The notes under the pieces are model-generated. The model worked only from the letters and a program-made list of their open reading frames with translations, was not told where the DNA came from and ran no database searches. From Vibrio mimicus CAIM 602 (GTDB taxonomy: Bacteria; Pseudomonadota; Gammaproteobacteria; Enterobacterales; Vibrionaceae), in NCBI RefSeq assembly GCF_000338875.1, contig NZ_AOMO01000024.1, positions 186,001-250,000 on the forward strand: a stretch of 64,000 bases of DNA, given 5' to 3'. The translations under genes were made by a program, and so were the position numbers. This document shows, one piece after another, positions 53,906-61,615 of the stretch (within the stretch, counting starts at the first letter, position 1; each line of letters begins with the position of its first letter).

Positions 53906-55375
53906 TTAGGATGAACAACTGATTTCCAGCTTTTTACCCCACTCCGGAGGTAATTTCGCATAATGTTCAAACTCAGGGTGTTCGTCATAAGGGGTCGCGA
54001 GCACTTGGGCCAAACGCTGCATCTCTTGGAAATCGCCTCGCTCCGCCAATTCAATGGCTTGTTGCGCCAAGTAATTGCGCAAAATGTATTTCGGGTTCAC
54101 CTGACGCATCACTTGGCAACGTTCAACTTGGCTGATTGGCTGACCATCTTGGCCAAGTTCGCGAGCCGCACGTTCAAGATAGCGAGTTAACCAAGCCTTC
54201 GCCGCTTGGCGATCGACCACCAGATCAATCACAGCCTCTGTACTCTGTCGATCAAGGCAAGAAAGTTCACGCAGAAAGCGAGTGTAGTCGGTGTGATTGT
54301 TAGCAAGCAGCGCGAAGAAATCGGTAAACAGTTCCCCATCCCCCTCTTGCTGAGTCGCTAAACCGAGTTTAGCGCGCATCAACTGGCTGAAATAACGGTT
54401 AAGGTGCTCAGAGTAACTTTCCAAAGCAGCTTCTAAATCCGCTTTTTCGATTAAAGGTGAGAGTGCATGCGCCAATGCCGACAGATTCCATAGCCCAATC
54501 CGCGGCTGCTGATCAAAAGCATAACGCCCCTGATAATCGGAGTGATTACAGATAAAGTTCGGGTCGTAGTCATCTAGGAAGGCAAAGGGCCCGTAATCAA
54601 AAGTCTGCCCCAAAATCGACATATTGTCGGTGTTCATTACCCCATGGTTAAAACCGTAAACCTGCCATTGGGCAATCATAAGCGCCGTACGCTCAACAAC
54701 TTGATGAAACCAATCGGCATAAGGTTTAGTGCTCTGCGCACAAGTTGGGAAATACCATTCGATGACTTTATCCGCCAGTAACTTCAGTTCGGTATGCTGC
54801 TCGGTGTAATAAAAATGCTCAAAATGGCCAAAACGAATATGGCTTTGCGCTACACGCACTAACAAGGCTCCGCGTTCTTCACGTTCACGATAAACCGGTG
54901 TGTCGCTATTCATGAGAGCTAAGGCTCGAGTAGTGGCAATCCCCAACCCTGCCATGGCTTCACTGCACAAGTATTCACGGATGGAAGAACGCAGCACTGC
55001 GCGGCCATCTCCCATTCTTGAATAAGGTGTAAGCCCTGCGCCTTTCAGGTGAATGTCATAGACATCCCCGGTTTTTGAGGCCATTTCTGCCAGCAGTAGC
55101 CCGCGTCCATCACCCAAATCTGGGTTATACACACCAAACTGGTGGCCTGCATATTTCATCGCGAGTGGGGCAAAATCAGCAGGAAGATGTTGCCCTGAAA
55201 GCGCTGCGAGCAATTCAGAATTCGGCACTTCGGGCAAGCCAAACTCTTGTGCCAAAAGTGCATTCCACATCCCCCAACGCGCGTTCTCTAAAGGCTGCGG
55301 ATGAATTGAGGTATAAAAAGCTTTGGGCAAAGCCGCAAAACGTTGACTGAGGCGAACAGAATTCCACACCGACAT
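53906..55375 (-). CDS. selO: protein adenylyltransferase SelO
   Basis: 489 residues, a pseudokinase-fold enzyme that transfers AMP to Ser/Thr/Tyr of redox-related proteins. Family segments present: [55 protein letters not shown] (metal/catalytic Asp-Asn) and [14 protein letters not shown]. The C-terminus is CSS, the position of selenocysteine in animal SelO; here an ordinary Cys codon. Normal length for the bacterial family (YdiU/UPF0061). Confidence 0.95.
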   Translation of the reverse strand: MSVWNSVRLSQRFAALPKAFYTSIHPQPLENARWGMWNALLAQEFGLPEVPNSELLAALSGQHLPADFAPLAMKYAGHQFGVYNPDLGDGRGLLLAEMASKTGDVYDIHLKGAGLTPYSRMGDGRAVLRSSIREYLCSEAMAGLGIATTRALALMNSDTPVYREREERGALLVRVAQSHIRFGHFEHFYYTEQHTELKLLADKVIEWYFPTCAQSTKPYADWFHQVVERTALMIAQWQVYGFNHGVMNTDNMSILGQTFDYGPFAFLDDYDPNFICNHSDYQGRYAFDQQPRIGLWNLSALAHALSPLIEKADLEAALESYSEHLNRYFSQLMRAKLGLATQQEGDGELFTDFFALLANNHTDYTRFLRELSCLDRQSTEAVIDLVVDRQAAKAWLTRYLERAARELGQDGQPISQVERCQVMRQVNPKYILRNYLAQQAIELAERGDFQEMQRLAQVLATPYDEHPEFEHYAKLPPEWGKKLEISCSS

Positions 55376-55500
55376 AACTTCACTCGTGATAAATCGTTTG
55401 TCCGCACGTTAGCAAATACCTGACCATTTCACTAGGTTTTATTGCGACCACTTTTATCGTGGGCTTCCATCACACGAAAGTTGCTCTTCAAGAGACAAAA

Positions 55501-55523
55501 AAGCCGAGTATTAAACTCGGCTT
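55501..55523 (-). terminator. terminator after the 33-residue protein gene
   Basis: AAGCCGAGT (55501-55509), ATTAA loop, ACTCGGCTT (55515-55523), with CAAAAAA to the left as the U-run. It is 20 bases past the small gene at 55543-55644, so that gene is its own transcript and not part of selO. Confidence 0.85.
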
Positions 55524-55542
55524 TCACAAGGATCCGGTGTCA

Positions 55543-55644
55543 TTACAAAAGCATGAAGGTGAAGCCTAATGCCAGCAAGGAAAACACCAAAGTACGACCC
55601 ACAACTCCTAGCGTGCTAGGTTGAACCATTTCAACGTGTTCCAT
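55543..55644 (-). CDS. 33-residue single-pass membrane protein
   Basis: Short frame from ATG 55644 to TAA 55543: MEHVEMVQPSTLGVVGRTLV followed by FSLLALGFTFMLL. A short N-terminal stretch precedes one membrane helix (about 14-33) that runs to the C-terminus. GGTGGGGG, a good ribosome site, ends 7 bases before the ATG, and a strong terminator follows the stop after 20 bases. This full transcription-unit layout argues it is a real small protein. Function unknown; it resembles other small inner-membrane proteins only in form. Confidence 0.7.
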   Translation of the reverse strand: MEHVEMVQPSTLGVVGRTLVFSLLALGFTFMLL

Positions 55645-55873
55645 ATCGATTCCCCCACCTTTATGTTTATGACACGGCAATGACAATATGGTGAAGTTTC
55701 AGAAAATCAGCAAGAGTTCGAAAAGTTAATTTTTTGTGACAAAAGTTAGTCTCACTCGCTCACCCAGACGATTCATCTACGCGACTTTAGTGTTAAGCCA
55801 GAGATGTACCTTGCACGTGGCACATGAGCTACCTATACCTATTAGAGATACTCAACCATAGAGGGCATAACCA

Positions 55874-56344
55874 ATGAGAGCACTGAGTACTTTTTTCTTG
55901 GTATTGCTGACGTTATTGAGCAACAAAGTGTTTGCCGATGAACCTATTCTCACGTTAACCCATCAAGGCCAGCAATTTACAGCCACCTACCAAGAACTTC
56001 TTGCACGCAGCGATTTAACCATCACAACCGAAACACCATGGACACAAGGCAGTGCAGAGTTTAAAGGCATCTCAGCTCAAGCGCTTCTCGCTTGGTTAGG
56101 GGTCAAGCAAGCTGATCTGAAGGTGACTGCTTTAAACAAATACTGGGCGATCATCCCTTATTCCGACATCCAAAAATACAATCCGGTATTTGCGATTCAG
56201 AAAAATGGGAAACCGATGGCTATTCGTGATCGAGGACCCATCTGGTCAATTTACCCACTGACCAGCAGTAAAGAACTGGATAATGAAATCCTCCACAGCC
56301 GCATGGTTTGGCAAATCAGCAGCATAGATGTCATCAGCCAATAA
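55874..56344 (+). CDS. periplasmic molybdopterin-binding-fold protein
   Basis: 156 residues with a signal peptide (MRALSTFFLVLLTLLSNKVF then ADEP). The mature domain resembles the oxidoreductase molybdopterin-binding (sulfite oxidase-like) fold: LTLTHQGQQFTATYQELLA, WTQGSAEFKGISAQALLAWLG and PMAIRDRGPIWSIYP. It lacks the Cys that binds molybdenum in active enzymes as far as I can see, so it may be a ligand-binding relative. It is 5 bases ahead of the GGDEF-EAL gene, implying co-transcription and possibly a sensory partnership. Confidence 0.75.
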   Translation: MRALSTFFLVLLTLLSNKVFADEPILTLTHQGQQFTATYQELLARSDLTITTETPWTQGSAEFKGISAQALLAWLGVKQADLKVTALNKYWAIIPYSDIQKYNPVFAIQKNGKPMAIRDRGPIWSIYPLTSSKELDNEILHSRMVWQISSIDVISQ

Positions 56345-56349
56345 CGGTT

Positions 56350-58276
56350 ATGAAAAAGTCTCTGCTTGCTTTTTTTGTATTGGTTTTCGCCATCATCCTG
56401 CTCTCTTTGTGGGCGATGGTGCGCTTTACCAATACCTACAATATGTTGACCAAATATACCCAAATCGCCGCTTGGTCCTTGGCTCAACTTGAAGTCGAAA
56501 CCCTCGATTTTGTACATCGGCTGGATAGCTATTTACTTACCGCCAGTAATGAGCATTACCATTCGATGACCATCAATTACGATATTTTGTGGAATCGTTT
56601 CGATCTCTTTCTGACCAGCAAAGAAACACAAGATATTCGAGAGCAGCACGGTGCGCAGCAGATCATTCAAGAAACCTTTACCCAACTGAAAAGCTACGAT
56701 TTGGCCGTCAGTCACGGTGATATAACTGAACTAAAACAGCTAAGGCAGGTTCTGGAGTCATACAGTGATCGAATCCGGGACTTAGCTGTTGTGAATTTCA
56801 CAGGGGAAAGCGCGAACTCCCATCTACATATGATTGCTGAAAATAAGCAGCAACTACTCTATTTTTTTTGCTGCAATTCTGCTCATTTTGATCCTGCTTT
56901 CATACCTGACTTATCGCTCTGCCGATTACCAACAGTTTTTAGCTTGGCATGATCCATTAACTCAACTGAAAAACCGCAATTTCATCGTGAAGACATTGAA
57001 AAAAAACCATCTTGGCAAAGAAGATGCTATCGCACTGGTTTTGTTAGATCTCAATCGATTCAAAGAATTGAACGACACCATAGGCTACGCTTTTGGTGAT
57101 CAACTCTTAATCAAAATAGCCTCACTATTAGCGATACGCTGCCAACCTTTTGGGTATGAATGCGCTCGAATTGGTGCTGATGAATTTGCGGTTTTGCTCC
57201 ATCCCTGTAGTGGAAATGCAGAATTTTTTATCCGTAACCTATGGAATGATTTAACCAAACTCGTTAAAGACAATGATCCAACCAAGCGCTTAAGCATCGC
57301 CATGGGGGTGGTCACGTATCAAAATCCAGATACAGGCCAAGCGAACTCAGCACTGCGTGCCAGTAGCTTACTAAATAATGCCGATTTGGCTCTGCACATC
57401 GCAAAAAAAACGCCTGACGGACAAGTGGTCTATTACACCCGTGAAATCGAGTGTGCTTACAATAAAAAACGGATACTTGCGGAGCAGTTACAACAGCTCC
57501 TTTCCGACCCCAACCAAACTAGTTTGTACGTGTGTTATCAACCCATCTTATCTTGTCATTCTGAACGTTTAGGGTGCGAGGCTTTACTGCGTTGGCAACA
57601 CGATGAATTTGATTTGATTGACCCACAATATCTGATTGAGATTGCCGAAGAGTACGGGCTTGGGAAGCAGCTCGGCACATGGATTATGGAACAGGTTTAC
57701 TTGGCACTGAAAAAGGAGTGGCATGAGTATAACCATCGGTTAGATGTTTCAATCAATCTATCCAATGCTCTGTTTGATGAGACACTTCCCACGTTAATCA
57801 AGGATATCTTTGACCACCAAGAAAGCTTCCTCAACTCGATCATTTTAGAACTGACCGAAACCATGACCATTGAAGATTTCGCCCACAGTCTGGCAATCAT
57901 CAATCAGTTGGAAAAGATGAAAGTCCGCTTCGCCCTCGATGATTTCGGAACTGGCTGGTCTTCTTTGTATCAACTCAATCACCTTAAATTCAGTAAGTTG
58001 AAAATTGATAAATCGTTTGTCGACAATATGAACCAGAACCAGCAACAAGCGATCTTTATTGCCTCGATTGTTAATCTCGCTCACCAGTTGGGGATGACGG
58101 TTGTTGCTGAAGGGGTTGAGCAACTGGCGCAATTAGAACAGCTCAAACAGCTCGGGGTTGACGAATTTCAGGGCTATTACTTCTCTTACCCCATCACCAA
58201 GGAAGAGTTTGCAACCTTTTGCGAGCACCACTTTGCTTCAGGCAACACCTTAACCTCAACTCAAATTAATGAGTGA
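56350..58276 (+). pseudogene. membrane GGDEF-EAL cyclic-di-GMP protein, frameshifted in a T8 run
   Basis: An ATG at 56350 (MKKSLLAFFVLVFAIILLSL) opens a membrane helix and a periplasmic sensor of about 140 residues. At a T8 run (56862-56869) the frame shifts; removing one T continues LLYFFAAILLILILLSYLTY, a second helix, into a GGDEF and an EAL domain of the next frame, which runs to 58276. In the GGDEF domain the motif reads GADEF, probably degenerate. The EAL domain keeps CEALLRW, ELTETM, LDDFGTGWSSL and AEGVEQ, so it should be a c-di-GMP phosphodiesterase. As sequenced, only the cytoplasmic half could be made, from an internal TTG. Slippage, decay or sequencing error. Confidence 0.85.
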
Positions 58277-58420
58277 TGCATTAGCACTCACTGCCACAAG
58301 ATTGAGATGCGTGCCAAAAATCACTCATTCCTACTGTGTAGCGCTTCTTTTAACTACAGATTGGTGATACCACATCGCCTATTGCCAACCACACTTTCAT
58401 TTGTGGTAACAAGAGGTTAT

Positions 58421-59113
58421 ATGGAAATGACAACAGTCGAAGAGAAAAACCGCCGTCCTCTAGCGGTGAGAGAACTCAAATTCACCAAACGCATCACAAT
58501 TTGGTTGAGCCAAAAACAGATCACCCCCAACCAAATTTCGTTAATGAGTATTGCCTTTGCGCTACTCGGTTGTGCCCTATTGGCTCTTTATCATTACCAC
58601 CCTTCACCATTGTGGCTAATCGTTGCGGCTTTGTGTATTCAAGCGCGCTTACTGTGCAATCTTTTTGATGGCATGGTCGCCGTGGAAGGCGGCAAGAAAA
58701 CCCTAGCAGGCGAGCTTTTTAATGATGTTCCCGACCGAATCGCTGACCCTTTACTGATTATCGGTGCAGGTTTTGTCACCGCTTCGGCCTTAGGGATGAC
58801 ACTGGCTTGGCTCTGCGCACTCCTTGCAGTATTGACGGCATACGTTCGGGTTTTGGGAGTCAGTATGGGTGGAGAAGCCGATTTTCGTGGCCCTATGGCC
58901 AAACAGCACCGCATGGCACTACTGACATTCAGTTTACTGATGATTGCTGCACTGTCTCTGCTTAGTGAGCCGCCAGCACTTTTGGCCTACAGCATGGATG
59001 GTGTTTTGGCTGTCATGCTCGTTGGATTAGTGGCCACTGTTTGGCGACGTTTACAACACATCTATCAATTTCACGCAACTCGCGTGCCGTCATCGCCCAC
59101 TCAAGGTGAATAA
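58421..59113 (+). CDS. CDP-alcohol phosphatidyltransferase family protein
   Basis: 230-residue membrane protein with about six helices. The CDP-alcohol motif DG-x2-A-R-x8-G-x3-D-x3-D appears as NLFDGMVAVEGGKK...LAGELFNDVPDR: first Asp-Gly, Gly and last Asp fit, but the Arg is Val and one Asp is shifted to Asn-Asp. The ATG at 58421 has AGAGG 6 bases upstream; an upstream frame would add an unlikely leader. With the next two genes it forms a phospholipid-type operon resembling E. coli ynbAB. Product unknown. Confidence 0.85.
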   Translation: MEMTTVEEKNRRPLAVRELKFTKRITIWLSQKQITPNQISLMSIAFALLGCALLALYHYHPSPLWLIVAALCIQARLLCNLFDGMVAVEGGKKTLAGELFNDVPDRIADPLLIIGAGFVTASALGMTLAWLCALLAVLTAYVRVLGVSMGGEADFRGPMAKQHRMALLTFSLLMIAALSLLSEPPALLAYSMDGVLAVMLVGLVATVWRRLQHIYQFHATRVPSSPTQGE

Positions 59114-59115
59114 AC

Positions 59116-60048
59116 ATGCTCAACATTCCTGATCATTCACTGCATTTGATGTTGGTGATATTGGCCATTTTAGTGGTTGGCACTCTCACTTACTTATGGC
59201 TGTCTCGTCGCCATCCAGAGCGAGATTACTTAGAACTTAAACTGCGAATCCGCTCTTGGTGGTGGATGGTGGCTATCGTTTTTGTAGTGCTGCAATTGCC
59301 CCTCAACTACACACTCTTTTTTGTCGGATTCCTAAGTTTTATGGCACTGAAGGAATTTCTTTCCATTGTGCCAACACGAATGACCGATCGCCGGGTGATT
59401 TTCTGGGCTTACCTTTCGATTCCGTTCCAGTATTACTGGCTCTCGATTGGCTGGTACGGCATGTTCATCATCTTTATTCCGGTCTATGTGTTCCTTTATC
59501 TCCCTATGGTGATGGTACTGATTGGTGACACTAAGGGCTTTATTCGCTCTGCAGGGATCATTCATTGGGCGATGATGCTGACCGTTTTCTGTATCAGCCA
59601 TATGGCGTACCTATTGGTTTTACCTAGCTTGAATGCTGATGCGGGTTCATTAGGTATGTTGCTGTTTTTGTTAGTCATGACCCAGTTCAATGACGTAGCC
59701 CAATATGTGTGGGGCAAAAGCTTCGGCAAGCACAAAATCGTGCCCAAAGTCAGCCCAAACAAAACATGGCAAGGCTTTATTGGTGGCACAATGACTGTCA
59801 TTACCGTCTCTTACTTTGCCGCACCTTATTTAACTCCTTTAACCGCAACTCAAGGACTGGTCGCTGGGGTCATTATTGCGTTGAGCGGCTTTATTGGTGA
59901 TCTGGTGATTTCTTCGGTCAAACGCGACTTGCGCATTAAAGACACCAGCCAATTTATTCCGGGTCACGGTGGCATTTTAGATCGAGTTGATAGCTTGATG
60001 TTTACCGCACCGCTGTTTTTCCACTACATCTACTATCTCTATTATTGA
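59116..60048 (+). CDS. CdsA-like phosphatidate cytidylyltransferase
   Basis: 310 residues, about eight helices. The C-terminal CTP-transferase signature is complete: SPNKTWQGFIGG, SGFIGDLVISSVKRDLRIKD and IPGHGGILDRVDS. Makes CDP-activated lipid from a phosphatidic acid-like substrate, presumably for the CDP-alcohol enzyme encoded 2 bases upstream. It is a second copy type (YnbB-like) rather than the housekeeping cdsA next to the bam/lpx genes. Confidence 0.9.
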   Translation: MLNIPDHSLHLMLVILAILVVGTLTYLWLSRRHPERDYLELKLRIRSWWWMVAIVFVVLQLPLNYTLFFVGFLSFMALKEFLSIVPTRMTDRRVIFWAYLSIPFQYYWLSIGWYGMFIIFIPVYVFLYLPMVMVLIGDTKGFIRSAGIIHWAMMLTVFCISHMAYLLVLPSLNADAGSLGMLLFLLVMTQFNDVAQYVWGKSFGKHKIVPKVSPNKTWQGFIGGTMTVITVSYFAAPYLTPLTATQGLVAGVIIALSGFIGDLVISSVKRDLRIKDTSQFIPGHGGILDRVDSLMFTAPLFFHYIYYLYY

Positions 60049-60055
60049 GGTATTT

Positions 60056-60721
60056 ATGGCGCGCTTTCTAAAAGTGATGTTTTTTCTGCTGATTGTAAAA
60101 CCCTTAGTGTTCATTGGTTTAGGGCTAAACATTTTGCAGCGACAAAATTTGCCAAGCCAAGGGCCAATCATTATCGCAGCCAACCATAACAGCCACTTGG
60201 ATACGTTAGTGCTAATGGCACTTTTTCCGCTGCACTTGATCCATCGAGTGCGGCCAGTTGCCGCAGCAGATTACTTTCTGGTCAATCCGTTTATAGCTTG
60301 GTTGTCCCTTAATATTATTGGGATCATCCCTATCCGTCGTTCGCCTTCGAGTAACGAAAGAGATGCCGTGTTACAAGCCTGTCATGATGCTTTAGAACAG
60401 GGTGAAATCCTGATTCTTTTCCCTGAAGGCAGTCGCGGTGAGCCAGAAATCATGAGTGGTTTGAAAAAAGGCATTTATCATCTGGTCAAAAACCATCCTA
60501 ACCGTTCGGTACTGCCTGTCGTGATGCGTGGTCTAGGTCGCTCTCTGCCTAAAGGAACCGTGATGTTTGTGCCTTTCAATTGTGATGTGGTCATTGGTGA
60601 ACCTTTAACAGGTTTTACCGATGCCGATCATTTTGTACTGACTATGCAGAAGAGTTACCAACAACTGGCCACACATTGCATAACTCAAACCCAAACGGCT
60701 CTCGACAGCGAAGAAATTTAA
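60056..60721 (+). CDS. PlsC-like 1-acylglycerol-3-phosphate acyltransferase
   Basis: 221 residues. N-terminal membrane helix (about 6-24), then the acyltransferase boxes: ANHNSHLDTLVLM (H-x4-D), IPIRRSPSS (block II) and LFPEGSRGEPEIM (block III). It transfers an acyl chain to a lysophosphatidic acid-like acceptor. Located 7 bases after the CdsA-like gene, so the three enzymes likely form one pathway: acylation, CDP activation, head-group transfer. Confidence 0.9.
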   Translation: MARFLKVMFFLLIVKPLVFIGLGLNILQRQNLPSQGPIIIAANHNSHLDTLVLMALFPLHLIHRVRPVAAADYFLVNPFIAWLSLNIIGIIPIRRSPSSNERDAVLQACHDALEQGEILILFPEGSRGEPEIMSGLKKGIYHLVKNHPNRSVLPVVMRGLGRSLPKGTVMFVPFNCDVVIGEPLTGFTDADHFVLTMQKSYQQLATHCITQTQTALDSEEI

Positions 60722-60800
60722 CGTTTTGCTAACAAACTCAAGCTCTGAATAGCGACTTGTCGTTAGACTAAATGTTCTAATAACAACATGAGTAAAAAAC

Positions 60801-61250
60801 ATGGAGTCGCTTTTAAAGGATTTTCCGGTGGTGACCAGCATCACTGTCGCGTGGGGAGAGATGGATGCTCTACAACACGTCAATAACGTCGTCTATTTCC
60901 GCTATTTTGAAACCGCGCGAATCGATTACTTCGCCCATTTAAAACTGATGGAAGAGTTGCAGAGCACCCAAATTGGCCCCGTTTTATCGGAGACTCAAGC
61001 GCGCTATAAAATTCCAGTAACCTTTCCTGACACCTTACTGATTGGCTCACGAATCACAGCCGTGCAAGCGGATCGTTTTAGCATGGAGTACCAAGTGGTT
61101 AGCCAGAAACTGGGAAAAGTCACCACCGTCGGTAGCGCAACCGTGGTGATGTTTAACTTCAAAACTGGCGAAAAAGCGCTATTGCCACCAGCAGTCATCG
61201 ACACAATTCAAGCTTTGGAAGGTTTATCTCCTTCTATCACCAACGCATAG
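60801..61250 (+). CDS. acyl-CoA thioesterase, 4HBT hot-dog family
   Basis: 149 residues, the YbgC/FcbC-like hot-dog fold with the catalytic segment WGEMDALQHVNNVVYFRYFE (Asp in MDALQHVN). It hydrolyses acyl-CoA thioesters. It follows the acyltransferase after 79 bases and may act in the same lipid pathway or be separate. Confidence 0.88.
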   Translation: MESLLKDFPVVTSITVAWGEMDALQHVNNVVYFRYFETARIDYFAHLKLMEELQSTQIGPVLSETQARYKIPVTFPDTLLIGSRITAVQADRFSMEYQVVSQKLGKVTTVGSATVVMFNFKTGEKALLPPAVIDTIQALEGLSPSITNA

Positions 61251-61615
61251 TCAAACTCATACCAGCTTGACCCCTCTCCAAAGTAACGCTTGCACCGAGT
61301 CATCAATGGCTCGGTGAATCACCATACCGACACAACTCTTTATGCTAAATCTGTATGTGCATTTCGCCATGGTTTTTGCTCCATATATTGTCACCTTTCA
61401 CACTTAACATACACCATTCCATAAAATCAACTGTGCTTATTTATCTTTTTGACACTAAGGCAAAAATCTCTTTTTTGAGATTTTCGGGTTAATACACAAA
61501 ATTTACACTGAAACTGTTCACATAAGGCTCTTCATTGTTTGAGCGTTCTGTAGGCAGTGAATAGTTCTATGTTGAATATCCGATTTTTTAACTTCTCTTA
61601 AAGTGAGTTTATATT
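61251..61615. other. 365-bp intergenic region
   Basis: No gene found. An AT-rich inverted repeat AAAATCTC / GAGATTTT (61463-61484, six-T loop) lies near the middle; it may be a weak terminator or operator. The last 60 bases carry the AAAGTGAG region before the GTG-start gene. Confidence 0.5.
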
